DNA of 64,000 nt from Sphaerisporangium siamense (GTDB lineage: Bacteria; Actinomycetota; Actinomycetes; Streptosporangiales; Streptosporangiaceae): NCBI RefSeq assembly GCF_014205275.1, contig NZ_JACHND010000001.1, forward strand, positions 5,890,001 through 5,954,000. The letters run 5' to 3'. The notes under the pieces were generated by a model. The model did no database searches. It was not told the DNA's origin and saw only the letters and a list, made by a program, of their open reading frames with translations. Numbering within the stretch: the first letter of the stretch is position 1; every line of letters starts with the position of its first letter. This document shows positions 19,635-28,346 of this stretch, in pieces. Position numbers and translations under genes: made by a program.

Positions 19635-21569
19635 ATGGGCGGGCTCCTGGAGACGGCCACGGGCCTGGTGGACCAGCGGCTGCTGCGCACCACGTGGGCG
19701 CCGGTGCTGGCCTTCGCCGGCGCCCTGCTGGCCCTGGCCGCCACCGGGGCGGGCTGGGCCCGGTCGTGGGCGTGGTGGGGCGGCCTGCCGGCCGACGTGC
19801 GCGCGCTGTCGGTGGCCGCGCTGGCCGCCGTGACGATCCTGCTCGCCCAGATCCTGGCCTCGGCGCGGGCCCGGCTGATGCGGCTGTACGAGGGGTACTG
19901 GGAGGGGCTGCCCTTCGGGGCGGCACTGGCCGGGCGGGGACGGGCCCGGCACGCGCGCCTCCAGGGGGAGCGGCGCGGCGCGGCGGACTACCCGCTGTCG
20001 CCGGCCCGCGTGATGCCCACCCGGGTCGGCAACATCCTGCGCGCGGCCGAGGAGCACGCCCGCCGCTACGGCATCGACGCGGTCACCGCCTGGCCCCGCC
20101 TGTACGTGGTGCTGCCCGAATCGTTCGTCCAGGCGTTCACCGCGGCGGCGGTGAACGTGGAGACGATGGTCGCCATCAGCGTCCTCGGCGCGGCGTTCGC
20201 GCTGGCAGGCGGGGTTCTGGCGCTGGCGTTGCTGCCGTGGTACGCGGTGGCGCTGTGCGTGTGGACGGGGGCGGCGGTCGCCTGGCTCGGCTACCGGGGC
20301 CTGGCCCGCACCGCACTGCCCTACGCCGAACTGATCCGCACGGCCTTCGACGTCCACCGCTGGCGTCTACTGGAGGCCATGGGCCTGGAACGCCCCTGCG
20401 ACTTCGAGGCCGAACTGCGCCAGTGGGGACTGCTGGACAAACTATGGCGCCGCGGCGCCATCGACTCCGGCACCTCCCTGCACATGGGCTACCCCCAGCC
20501 ATCGACCCCCGCCGAAGACCCCGCCCGGCCCCACCCCGCACACCAGGACCCCCCGCCCGCCCGCCAAGCCTCATCCCGTCCTCCCGCTCCCGCCGGCGTC
20601 GCCGGGGAATCTCCCCTCGCTCACCCGGTACGCCACGGGGATGGGCCTGATCCCCAAGGCCCCTCCGGGCCGCCCGCGCCTACCGGCGTCGCGGGGGAAC
20701 CTCAGCTGGCTCACCCTGCGCGCCGCGATGACCCGTCCGATGTGCGAGACCCTGCTCGGCGGCACGTTGCCGCCGGTGTCACCGAGCAGACCCGTCCCGT
20801 TCGCCGGGTGCGCCGCGAGGACGTGCCGGACGCTCGCGGCCTCTCGGGGGCGCCGCCGGTCCCGGTGACGCCCCCTGCCGTGCCGGCGTCCGGCGAACCC
20901 CCGGTCGAGACAGCGGCACGGGCCGTGCCGGTGGAAGGGGGCACTCCTCCGGGGCCTTCCCTGGAGCCGTCTCCGGCGGGTTCCGGGGACGGCGCGGTGC
21001 GGGGGGCGTCGGTGACCGGGACGGTCACGGTGGCGGGGACGGACCGCGCGCGGGGCGGGGTGCGGGGGTGGTGGCGGGCGGCGTCGGTGCCGGTGGTCGC
21101 CGGGAGCGTCGTCGCGGCCACCGGGGTGGTGGCGGCCGTGCTGGCGCTGGCGCGGCCGGACGCGTCCGAGCCGGCGGCCACCCGGACGCTTCCGGCCTAC
21201 CACGTGCTGACGGCCGCCGACCTGGCGCCCGCCGACGCGGCCCTGACCGGCCGCTACACCCTGCGCCCGCTGAAGGACCGCGAGGCCGCCGACCCCGAAG
21301 CCCTCGGCCCCAGGCTGCCCGCCGGGGCCCTGACCGGCCGTGCGGTCACGACGCTTTCCGCCCAGCCGGGCGCGGGCGCGCTGTTCGCGCGGGGCTCCCG
21401 CGTCGCGCTGGTGGCCACGCCGGGCAAGGGGGCGCAGGTCACCGCCCGCGACGTGCTCGTGCTCGACCACGGGCCCGGCGACCGGCTGGTGGTGGCCATC
21501 CTCCCGGCCGACCTGGCCCGCCTGCTGGCCGCCCGCGCCGCGATCTGGGCCTGGTCGGCCCCGGCCTGA
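19635..21569 (+). CDS. Membrane protein with repeat linker and SAF domain
   Basis: A 644-residue protein. Residues 1-235 hold about four membrane segments (APVLAFAGALLALAATGAGW, LSVAALAAVTILLAQILASA and a pair near 170-220). Residues 285-460 are a Pro/Ala-rich linker with three 30-residue repeats. A further hydrophobic segment (VVAGSVVAATGVVAAVLALA) comes before a C-terminal SAF-like domain starting LPAYHVLTAADLAPADAAL, the fold found in CpaB and antifreeze-like proteins. The SAF part would face the other side of the membrane from the linker. It is co-transcribed with the zinc-ribbon gene and divergent from the CHAT protease. It could be a membrane effector or sensor of that locus; this is inference. 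Confidence 0.7.
   Translation: MGGLLETATGLVDQRLLRTTWAPVLAFAGALLALAATGAGWARSWAWWGGLPADVRALSVAALAAVTILLAQILASARARLMRLYEGYWEGLPFGAALAGRGRARHARLQGERRGAADYPLSPARVMPTRVGNILRAAEEHARRYGIDAVTAWPRLYVVLPESFVQAFTAAAVNVETMVAISVLGAAFALAGGVLALALLPWYAVALCVWTGAAVAWLGYRGLARTALPYAELIRTAFDVHRWRLLEAMGLERPCDFEAELRQWGLLDKLWRRGAIDSGTSLHMGYPQPSTPAEDPARPHPAHQDPPPARQASSRPPAPAGVAGESPLAHPVRHGDGPDPQGPSGPPAPTGVAGEPQLAHPARRDDPSDVRDPARRHVAAGVTEQTRPVRRVRREDVPDARGLSGAPPVPVTPPAVPASGEPPVETAARAVPVEGGTPPGPSLEPSPAGSGDGAVRGASVTGTVTVAGTDRARGGVRGWWRAASVPVVAGSVVAATGVVAAVLALARPDASEPAATRTLPAYHVLTAADLAPADAALTGRYTLRPLKDREAADPEALGPRLPAGALTGRAVTTLSAQPGAGALFARGSRVALVATPGKGAQVTARDVLVLDHGPGDRLVVAILPADLARLLAARAAIWAWSAPA
20595..20864 (+). repeat. 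Three 90-bp in-frame degenerate repeats
   Basis: Within the linker of the SAF protein, units begin at 20595, 20685 and 20775, exactly 90 bp apart. They encode GVAGESPLAHPVRHGDGPDP, GVAGEPQLAHPARRDDPSDV and GVTEQTRPVRRVRREDVPDA, each followed by about ten Pro/Gly/Ala-rich residues. The repeats have diverged in base sequence while keeping length and frame. Confidence 0.7.
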
Positions 21570-21580
21570 CCATCAGGCCA

Positions 21581-21700
21581 CTGCTCTGACGTCAAGAAAT
21601 CGGTCCGACGCCGGGACGCCCCGTCCGACGCCGGGACGCCCGGCCTGATGTCGAGACGCCCCGTCTGATGTCGAGACGCCCCGTCTGACCGTCCGGATAC
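21581..21700. repeat. 20-bp tandem repeat array
   Basis: Four clear 20-bp units lie end to end at 21601-21680, in two versions: CGGTCCGACGCCGGGACGCC type (first two) and CCGTCTGATGTCGAGACGCC type (last two). Degenerate half-units flank them on both sides (21581-21600 and 21681-21700). The array follows the SAF gene stop by 12 bp and precedes the 3' end of a convergent gene. Period 20 is not a multiple of 3, so it is unlikely to be coding. Confidence 0.75.
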
Positions 21701-21974
21701 CTGCCGGCCGAGCAGGTCCCCGCGCCACGGGAGCCGAGCGCGCGAGGCCGGACGAGGTATGCCGACCGCGGGAACCTGCGGTGCGCGCCGGGACGACGGC
21801 GCGGTGGCGACATGGGCGAGGGTCCGCCGGTATGACCCGATAGAGCGTCCCGGGGTCACTCGGAGGCGGCGGTCAGACCGTCCAGCAGCCGCAGCGCCTC
21901 CTCCGAGGGGCTGCCGGGGCCGCCCCCAGTTGCTGTGCCGGGGCGCTGTTGACGGTCAGCGTCCCCGGCAGGGG

Positions 21975-22961
21975 TCAGAGCAGGGCGAGCTGGCGGTCGG
22001 CCAGGCGGCTGGGGCTCCAGGCGGCGCGGCGGGCGCCGATGCCGTACAGGCGCGCCAGCTCGGCCACCCGGGCGACGACGCGGCGCCGGTAGTCCTCCCC
22101 GGCCGGCGGCCCGCCGGCGTACAGCTCCTCGTACCGGGGGACCAGGCGGGGATGCTCCTCGGCCAGCCACCGCAGGTACCACTCGCGGGCGCCGGGCGGC
22201 AGGTGCAGCACCATGGGGGTGAGGCTGACGGCGCCCGCCTCGGCCACGCGGCGCACCACGGCCCGCAGCTGATCCTCCGAATCGGTCAGGCACGGCAGGA
22301 TCGGCCCCATCAGCACCCCGCACGGCACGCCCCGCTCGCCGAGCTCCGCGCACAGCTCCAGCCGCTTTTGCGCGCTGGGGGCGGCGGGTTCGACGGCGCG
22401 GCGCAGCCGGTCGTCCACGAAGCCGATCGACACCCGCACCTCGACCTCGGCGACCTGGGCGGCCTCGGCCAGCAGCTCGGCGTCCCGCAGCACCAGCGCG
22501 CTCTTGGTCATCACGCGCAAGGGGTTGCCGGCGTCGCGCAGCGCGGCCACGATGCCGGGCATCAGCTGGTAGACCTCCTCGGCCTCCTGGTAGCAGTCGC
22601 CGTTGAAGCCGATGCCCACCGGCTCGCCCGCCCAGCGCGGCGCGGCCAGTTCGGCGCGCAGCCGCCGGGCGGCGTCGGTCTTCACCACGATCGCCGAGCC
22701 GAAGTCGCGTTCGCCGTCCAGGCCGAGCTGGCGGTGGCCGCCGCGGGCGGCGCAGTACAGGCAGGCGTGGGCGCAGCCGCGGTAGGGGCTGACCGCCCAG
22801 GACACTCCGAGGCCGGCGGTCTCGGGCACCCGTTCGATGATCGTGCGCGCCGGCACCTCGTAGAAGGTCGTGGACCCGGCGGCACGGCGCACCGCCCGCC
22901 GTTCGATCCGCGGACGCGCCGCGGGGGTGTCCTCGACGAGGGGAAGGGCGTCGAAACGCAT
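21975..22961 (-). CDS. Rv2578c-family radical SAM protein
   Basis: A 328-residue radical S-adenosylmethionine enzyme related to spore photoproduct lyase. The cluster-binding motif is YRGCAHACLYCAARG (CxxxCxxC, near residues 60-74). Family landmarks follow: GTNTD-like GFNGDCYQEAEEVYQLMPGI, VMTKSALVLRD, and GVLMGPILPCLTDSEDQL. It would hold a [4Fe-4S] cluster and generate a 5'-deoxyadenosyl radical; the substrate of this family is not established. ATG 22961 (MRFDALPLVED) fits family N-termini; two more upstream in-frame ATGs exist. It appears monocistronic. Confidence 0.88.
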   Translation of the reverse strand: MRFDALPLVEDTPAARPRIERRAVRRAAGSTTFYEVPARTIIERVPETAGLGVSWAVSPYRGCAHACLYCAARGGHRQLGLDGERDFGSAIVVKTDAARRLRAELAAPRWAGEPVGIGFNGDCYQEAEEVYQLMPGIVAALRDAGNPLRVMTKSALVLRDAELLAEAAQVAEVEVRVSIGFVDDRLRRAVEPAAPSAQKRLELCAELGERGVPCGVLMGPILPCLTDSEDQLRAVVRRVAEAGAVSLTPMVLHLPPGAREWYLRWLAEEHPRLVPRYEELYAGGPPAGEDYRRRVVARVAELARLYGIGARRAAWSPSRLADRQLALL

Positions 22962-23171
22962 GCCCAATAGTGGAACACGCATTCGATACCCGTGGCAAGC
23001 GGACCCGCGACCCCGGCCTGCCGCCGTCACATCCCCGCCCCCCTGCCGGGGCGGGCTCTGGCTGGTCCGCCGCCCGCTTGAAAGCGCACCTCATGACCGA
23101 TGCGCGAACTTCGTGTAGTGGTACGGATGTGCCGGTAGCCGGAGCCGGCCTGACCATGGGAGGCCGGGGCC

Positions 23172-23495
23172 ATGACCTGGGTGCTGCTCGCCGCCGCGAT
23201 CGTCTCTGAGGTGCTCGCGACCACGGCGCTGAAGCTGAGCGACGGTTTCGCCCACAAGGGCTGGGCGGTCGTGGTGGTGATCGGCTACCTGGCCTCCTTC
23301 GCCCTGCTGGGCCGGGCGCTGAAGCTGCAGATGGAGATCGGCGTGGCGTACGCGGTGTGGTCGGGGGCGGGAACGGCGGCCATCGCCGCGATCGGAGCAC
23401 TGTTCCTCGGCGAGACGCTCACCCTGCCCAAGGTGGGCGGAATCGTACTGATCATCGCCGGCGTCGTCCTGGTGAACCTGACAGGCTCCCATTGA
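23172..23495 (+). CDS. Small multidrug resistance (SMR) efflux protein
   Basis: A 107-residue protein with four membrane helices typical of EmrE/QacE-like transporters. The essential membrane glutamate lies in IVSEVLATTALKLSDGF (about residue 14). The family signature AYAVWSGAGTAAIAAIG is intact, and the last helix reads GIVLIIAGVVLVNL. It would work as a dimer exchanging protons for cationic drugs, quaternary amines or guanidinium. It stands alone rather than as a heteromeric pair. GGGAGGCCGGGG lies just upstream of ATG 23172. I looked for a guanidine riboswitch upstream and did not find a convincing one. Confidence 0.92.
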   Translation: MTWVLLAAAIVSEVLATTALKLSDGFAHKGWAVVVVIGYLASFALLGRALKLQMEIGVAYAVWSGAGTAAIAAIGALFLGETLTLPKVGGIVLIIAGVVLVNLTGSH

Positions 23496-24127
23496 CCCCT
23501 CCCGCCCCGCCGAACCCCGTCCCTCGCGGCCCCGGCCGTCCCTGAGCTCCCGTTCCGGCGGAATCGCCCATCCCGAGGAAGCCGCCTATCGCCGGGACCC
23601 GGGGCCGCGGGCTGTTCGTGCGGACGGGGCCCGGTCCGCCTGTCCGGCACGCCGCCGGTCGGCCTTGGAATGGAACAGGCGGCCGAGGCCTGTCTCCACG
23701 CCGCGGGGAGGCCCCACAACCTCCTGCACATCTCCTGCGCCTCTCGCGTACCTCCCCCCGGCCATCGCGCCCAGTCCGCAGAGCGGCCGGGTGCGCGCCC
23801 TGGCGGCGCGCGAGCCTGTGGCCGTTCTCACGCTGCCCGGGTGGGGTGTCACCCGGGGACGAAGCAGTCTTTTCATATGCAGACACCCCATACCTGCCTT
23901 TTCATTGGCGTCACCCGCGCCGGCCACGGCACTGCATTCCGCGTCAGCTGGTTTCGTTGTTTATGGGACGGCGTCGGTGGCCATTTATTGCCGACCGATT
24001 CACCACTTCGTCGTGCCGCTCGTTCATCCCGCTCGGCCTGTCGGAACGTGACGGCCGGCGCGTGTGTTGACGAAGGGGGAATGGCGGCACCTGCAAATTG
24101 AAGCGTGCACAAAATATGCGGATGCAA
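23496..24127. other. Intergenic stretch, no gene supported
   Basis: About 630 bases between the SMR gene and the GlxA-type regulator. Several open frames cross it on both strands, but none has a recognisable domain. Base composition becomes more AT-rich after about 23870, as expected for a promoter region. Confidence 0.35.
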
Positions 24128-24145
24128 AAGTTGATATATCAACTT
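24128..24145. promoter_or_regulatory. Perfect 18-bp palindrome, probable operator
   Basis: AAGTTGATATATCAACTT is a perfect palindrome 20 bp before the GTG start of the GlxA-type regulator, in unusually AT-rich DNA. Its shape is that of operators for dimeric winged-helix repressors such as the MarR family. Its binding protein is unknown and no MarR gene is adjacent. Confidence 0.6.
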
Positions 24146-24165
24146 CTGTGTGTGATTCTTGGGCG

Positions 24166-25122
24166 GTGACTCCGTTCCGATCCGTGGTCGCCTACGCCGG
24201 GCAGGAGGTCAGCGCCTTCGGCTTGGGTGTGATCAGTAAGGTCTTCGCCGACCGGACCCGCCTCGGCTTACCCTCGTTCTCCTTCCAGGTGTGCACCGAC
24301 GAGCCGGGTCCGGTACGCACCGATCTCGGGCTGCGGCTGGAGGTTCCGCACGGGCTGGAGCTGATGGCCGGCGCCGACCTGGTGGTGCTGCTGCCCAACG
24401 AGCGGCGCCCGCCGGCGCCGTCGCGCCAGGTGGTGGCGGCCGTGCGCGCCGCCCACCGGGCCGGGGCGATCCTGGCGGGCTTCAGCACCGGCTCCTACCT
24501 GCTGGCGGCCACCGGCCTGCTGGACGGCCGCCGCGCCACCACGCACTGGAGCCTGGCCGGCGACCTCGCGGCCCGCTACCCGCACGTCACGGTCGTGCCC
24601 GAGGCCCTGTACGTCGACGAGGGCCGCCTGGTGACCGGCGCCGGGGACGCCGCGGGGATCGACATGTGCCTGCACCTGCTGCGCCGCGAGCACGGCGGGG
24701 CGGTGGCCGACGCGATCGCCCGCGAGACCGTGGCCGCCCCGCACCGCGACGGCGGCCAGGCCCGGTACATCCCCGCGCCGGTGCCGGCGGCGGGCGAGGA
24801 CGAGCGGCTGACCGAGGTGCTGGAATGGGTGCGCGTCAACCTGAGCAAGCCGCTGTCGGTGAACGAACTGGCGGCCCAGGCGCTGATGAGCCCGCGCACC
24901 TTCGCCCGCCGTTTCAAGGCCGCCACCGGCACCACCCCGCAGGCGTGGATACGCGGCCAGCGGCTGCTGGTGGCCGAGGAACTGCTGGAGACCACCGACC
25001 TGCGGATCGAGGAGATCGCCCGGGACGTCGGGTTCGGCTCGGTCACCGTGCTGCGCGAGCAGATCGTCAAACGGCGCGGGGTCTCCCCGCGCGCCTACCG
25101 CCGCACGTTCAGCCGCCGGTGA
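24166..25122 (+). CDS. GlxA family transcriptional regulator (DJ-1/AraC)
   Basis: A 318-residue regulator. The N-terminal DJ-1/PfpI-like domain (about 5-175) includes FQVCTDEPGPVRTDLGLRLE and the nucleophile-elbow region AGFSTGSYLLAATGLLDGR. A serine or threonine takes the usual Cys position, so it is a sensor rather than an enzyme. The C-terminal AraC-type DNA-binding domain has two helix-turn-helices (LSVNELAAQALMSPRTFARR and LRIEEIARDVGFGSVTVLRE). GTG 24166 is preferred because earlier in-frame starts would include the palindrome at 24128-24145. Codon 35 is TTA (24268-24270), the rare leucine codon that in Streptomyces depends on the bldA tRNA. Target genes are unknown. Confidence 0.85.
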   Translation: MTPFRSVVAYAGQEVSAFGLGVISKVFADRTRLGLPSFSFQVCTDEPGPVRTDLGLRLEVPHGLELMAGADLVVLLPNERRPPAPSRQVVAAVRAAHRAGAILAGFSTGSYLLAATGLLDGRRATTHWSLAGDLAARYPHVTVVPEALYVDEGRLVTGAGDAAGIDMCLHLLRREHGGAVADAIARETVAAPHRDGGQARYIPAPVPAAGEDERLTEVLEWVRVNLSKPLSVNELAAQALMSPRTFARRFKAATGTTPQAWIRGQRLLVAEELLETTDLRIEEIARDVGFGSVTVLREQIVKRRGVSPRAYRRTFSRR

Positions 25123-25174
25123 CCCCCCGCGCCCCCGATTCCCGCGCGCACCGCGGTGACCTACGCTGTCGCCG

Positions 25175-25495
25175 GTGACGATTCTTCATCTGGCGCTGGC
25201 CGATGACTGGACGGCCGCGGTCGAGGCGGGGGAGTACCGCGTGTCCACCCTCGGGCGGACGCTGGCGCAGGAGGGGTTCATCCACGCCTGCGCCGACCTG
25301 GAACAGCTTCGCGCAGTGGCCGGGCGCTACTACGGCCAGGTGTCCGGCCCGCTGGTGGTGCTGGCCATCGACGAGGGGCGGCTGGACTGCCCCGTGGTCC
25401 TGGAGGTGCCCGCCGGAGCGGGCGAGGCCTTCCCCCACATCTACGGGCCGCTGCCGGTGAGCGCCGTCATCCAGGTGACCCCCTTCACCCGCTGA
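25175..25495 (+). CDS. DUF952 family protein
   Basis: A 106-residue protein matching the DUF952 pattern: an ILHLALADDW start, then GFIHACADLEQL (the FIHxS/C-type motif), VVLAIDEGRLDCPVVLE, and FPHIYGPLPVSAVIQV at the end. The family is common next to tRNA-modifying or unrelated metabolic genes and has no established reaction. The GTG start at 25175 follows a short gap after the GlxA regulator on the same strand, so co-transcription is possible. It ends 19 bp from the convergent ABC permease. Confidence 0.85.
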   Translation: MTILHLALADDWTAAVEAGEYRVSTLGRTLAQEGFIHACADLEQLRAVAGRYYGQVSGPLVVLAIDEGRLDCPVVLEVPAGAGEAFPHIYGPLPVSAVIQVTPFTR

Positions 25496-25514
25496 CCCCA
25501 GCCCCTCCCGGCCA

Positions 25515-26315
25515 TCAGACCATGAGCGTGCGCTGCAGGCGGCGGGCGGCGAACAGCAGGCCCGCCGCCATCATGACGAGCAGATACAGGACGTGCGGCA
25601 GCAGGCCCCAGCCGGCCTCTCCGATGGCCGGGCCGCGCACCAGCTCGACCGCGTGGTACAGCGGGGTGAGCTGAACCAGGACCTGCAACGCGGCGGGGTA
25701 GTCGGTGACGGGGGAGAAGGTGCCCGAGAACAGGAACAGGGCGAACTGGCCGGTGGACATCAGGTCGAAGTCCTGCCAGCCGCGCATCAGCGTGCTGACG
25801 GCCATGCCGAGCGCGCCGAAGGCCAGCCCCACCAGCACCGTGGCGGGGAAGGCGGCCAGCGCGCCGAGGGGGGAGGTCAGCCCGAGCGCCACCATGACCA
25901 CCAGGAACAGCGCGGTGTAGACCGAGCCGCGCACCATGGCCCAGCCGAGCTCCCCGAGGGCGACCTCCACGGGCCGCACCGGCGTGGCGAGCACGGCCTC
26001 GAAGGTCTTCATGTACTTCATCTTGAAGAAGAAGTTGTAGGTGGTCTCGGCCAGGGCGCCGGACATGGCGGACACCGCGAGCATGGCGGGGGCGACGAAG
26101 GTGGCGTAGTCGAGGCTGCGCCCGCCCACGGGCAGCTCGCCCACCAGGGCGCCGACCCCCACCCCGATCGACAGCAGGTACAACAGCGGCTCGAAGAAGC
26201 CCGACACCAGCACCAGCCAGTACGCCGGGCCCGAGCGCAGCGCCCCGAGGTTGCGGCCGAGCACCGCGCCGACCCGGCCGGGGGAGATCCGGGCGGCGAT
26301 CCACGTGGTCACCAT
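25515..26315 (-). CDS. ABC-2 type permease (second subunit)
   Basis: A 266-residue integral membrane protein with six predicted helices of the ABC-2/DrrB type. The family stretch LLYLLSIGVGVGALVG follows helix 1, then the cytoplasmic loop FKMKYMKTFEAVLATPVRPVEVALGE, which docks the ATPase. It is third in an operon with a paralogous permease (7 bp upstream) and the ATPase. Having two different permeases with one ATPase resembles NodIJ/DrrABC-like exporters. The substrate, a drug or lipid-like compound, is inferred only at class level. Confidence 0.88.
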   Translation of the reverse strand: MVTTWIAARISPGRVGAVLGRNLGALRSGPAYWLVLVSGFFEPLLYLLSIGVGVGALVGELPVGGRSLDYATFVAPAMLAVSAMSGALAETTYNFFFKMKYMKTFEAVLATPVRPVEVALGELGWAMVRGSVYTALFLVVMVALGLTSPLGALAAFPATVLVGLAFGALGMAVSTLMRGWQDFDLMSTGQFALFLFSGTFSPVTDYPAALQVLVQLTPLYHAVELVRGPAIGEAGWGLLPHVLYLLVMMAAGLLFAARRLQRTLMV

Positions 26316-26321
26316 GTGTTC

Positions 26322-27104
26322 TCAGTCCTGGAGTCGTCGGCCGAAGGCGTGCAGGGCCCAGGCCAGGCCCGCCGCGGTGAACGCCAGCAGGTAGCCGAGG
26401 TGGGCGGCGACCGGCCAGGGCGGGGCGGCGCCGAGGGTGGCGGCGCGGTTCAGCTCCACGCCGTGCCACAGCGGGGACAGGTAGGCCAGCGGCCGCACCA
26501 GGCCGGGAAGCCGGTCGACGGGGAAGAACACCCCGGAGAACAGCGTGGCGGGGATCATCACGAAGCGGAACAGCAGCGCGAAGTAGCTGTCGTGGTCGAT
26601 GGAGGCGGCGAAGGCCATGGTGGGTGCGGCCGCCGCCAGCGCCACCAGCCCGCACACCAGCGGGGTGACCAGCGCCCACGGCGAGTGCAGCGTGCCGAAC
26701 AGGGCGGTGACGCCGAGGAAGACCACCACGGCGATCTGGACGCGGATCAGGATGTACAGCAGGTGGCCGCAGACCATGTCGCCGACCTCGACGGGGGTGG
26801 CGCGCATGGCGTGGAAGCCGCGCGTCCACTTGAAGTCGCCCAGGATGGGGTAGGTGCACTCGCCGACGGCCATCTGGAAGGCGGTGGAGGCCATGACCCC
26901 CGGGACGATCCACGCCAGGTAGGACACCCCGCCGACCTGGCCGATGTGGCCGCCGACCCCGATGCCGATGCTGATGAGGAACAGCACCGGCAGCACGAAG
27001 GACCCGAACAGCGAGGCCCGCCACAGCCGGCGGTACAAGGTGAGCCCGCGCTCCAGCACGGCCAACGTGGAGCGGACGCTGAGACCAAGGGCAGGCGCGG
27101 CCAT
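26322..27104 (-). CDS. ABC-2 type permease (first subunit)
   Basis: A 260-residue membrane protein with the ABC-2 layout: an N-terminal amphipathic stretch (LERGLTLYRRLWRASLFGSF), FLISIGIGVGGHIGQV, the coupling-loop region WTRGFHAMRATPVEVGDMVC, and four further helices. It is paralogous to its downstream neighbour and starts 3 bp after the ATPase stop. The two would form a heterodimeric channel. Confidence 0.88.
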   Translation of the reverse strand: MAAPALGLSVRSTLAVLERGLTLYRRLWRASLFGSFVLPVLFLISIGIGVGGHIGQVGGVSYLAWIVPGVMASTAFQMAVGECTYPILGDFKWTRGFHAMRATPVEVGDMVCGHLLYILIRVQIAVVVFLGVTALFGTLHSPWALVTPLVCGLVALAAAAPTMAFAASIDHDSYFALLFRFVMIPATLFSGVFFPVDRLPGLVRPLAYLSPLWHGVELNRAATLGAAPPWPVAAHLGYLLAFTAAGLAWALHAFGRRLQD

Positions 27105-27107
27105 CGG

Positions 27108-28034
27108 TCAGTCCACCAGGGTGCGGCCGGTGAGGTGCAGGAAGACGTCCTCCAGCGTGGAGCGGCGCACCAGCACGCTGGAGGGGGTCAGGCCGCGGCG
27201 GTGCACCTCGGCGGTGGCGGCGTCCCCGTCCTGGACGTACACCAGCAGCCGGTCGGGCAGCGGGTCGACGCGGCCGACGCCGACGAGCTTGCCGGCCAGG
27301 TCGGCGGGGTGTTCGTCGCCGAAGCGCAGCTCGACCACCTCGGGGGTGGAGTAGGTGGTGATCAGCTCGCGGGGGGAGCCCTCGGCGACGATGCGGCCGC
27401 CGTCCATGACCACCAGCCGGTCGCACAGCTGCTCGGCCTCGTCCATGTAGTGGGTGGTGAGCACCAGGGTGGTGCCGCGGCGCTTGAGCTGGAACAGCCG
27501 CTCCCACAGCAGGTGACGCGCCTGGGGGTCCAGGCCGGTGGTGGGCTCGTCCAGCAGCACCAGGTCGGGCTCGTTGACCATGGCCCGGGCGATGGTGAGC
27601 CGCCGCTTCATGCCACCCGACAGCGGCTCGACCTTGCTGCCGGCGCGGTCGGACAGCTGCACGAACTCCAGCAGCTCGTCGGCGCGGCGGCGCGCCTCGG
27701 CGCGCGGGATGCCGAAGTAGCGGGCGTAGGTGAGCAGGTTCTCGCGGACGTTGAGATCGACGTCGAGGTTGTCCAGCTGCGGGCACACCCCGAGCCGGGC
27801 CCGGATGCGGGGGCCGTCGCGCACCGGGTCCATGCCGAGGATGCGCAGCTCACCGGCCGTGGGCATGGACACGCAGCCGATCATGCGCATCGTGGAGGAC
27901 TTACCGGCGCCGTTGGGGCCGAGGAAGCCGAACGCCTCCCCGGGGGCGACCGCCAGGTCGATGCCGTCCACCGCGGTGAAGTCGCCGAAGCGTTTGACCA
28001 GGCCACGCGCGTGGATGAGAGGTTGCTCGGACAC
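27108..28034 (-). CDS. ABC exporter ATP-binding protein (DrrA/NodI type)
   Basis: A 308-residue ATPase with Walker [11 protein letters not shown]-loop [13 protein letters not shown], signature [15 protein letters not shown], Walker [18 protein letters not shown] and H-loop [11 protein letters not shown]. The C-terminal 80 residues ([20 protein letters not shown]) match the DrrA/DUF4162-type tail. The GTG start at 28034 has no purine-rich ribosome site, so it may be leaderless; the promoter would lie in the 310-bp gap shared with the divergent phosphoketolase. It powers the two permeases encoded next. Confidence 0.92.
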   Translation of the reverse strand: MSEQPLIHARGLVKRFGDFTAVDGIDLAVAPGEAFGFLGPNGAGKSSTMRMIGCVSMPTAGELRILGMDPVRDGPRIRARLGVCPQLDNLDVDLNVRENLLTYARYFGIPRAEARRRADELLEFVQLSDRAGSKVEPLSGGMKRRLTIARAMVNEPDLVLLDEPTTGLDPQARHLLWERLFQLKRRGTTLVLTTHYMDEAEQLCDRLVVMDGGRIVAEGSPRELITTYSTPEVVELRFGDEHPADLAGKLVGVGRVDPLPDRLLVYVQDGDAATAEVHRRGLTPSSVLVRRSTLEDVFLHLTGRTLVD

Positions 28035-28346
28035 GGAGGAAAACCCTAGCCAACAGGTCCGACATTTTCCCAGTGGGTTTGCCCCCGGCCCGCCCGCCGC
28101 CGGGGTGGCGGCCACGCCCACCCGGGGCCCGCCAGGGGCCGGGCGGACTCTTCGGGGGGCGGGCGGGCCGTCCGGTCTCCTGATTCCCGCACCGCCGCAC
28201 GGCGTGACAGCGGCGGCCAAGGGGCCCCGCCCGGCCCCGGCTCCGGCCCCGCGGAGCGGCTAGGGGGGATCAGCCTGCTCACCGCCGCGCCGGGTCGTGA
28301 AGTGCCGGGCAGGCATAACCGCGCGCGAGTGGGAACGCTCGTAGAC

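Noticed and set aside
20581-20720. CRISPR-like short repeats in the SAF gene linker
   Set aside because: The repeated units are 90 bp, diverged, in frame and encode a repeat; there is no constant repeat with variable spacers and no cas gene.
21856-21974. Minus-strand tail SPSEEALRLLDGLTAASE
   Set aside because: It looks protein-like for about 18 residues but the upstream part of that frame is the shadow of the radical SAM gene. It could be a lost gene end; too little to annotate.
23041-23171. Guanidine riboswitch before the SMR pump
   Set aside because: Some short stems exist (GGTA/TGCC, GCCGG/CCGGC) but no paired ACGR-loop hairpins or other consensus features could be traced.
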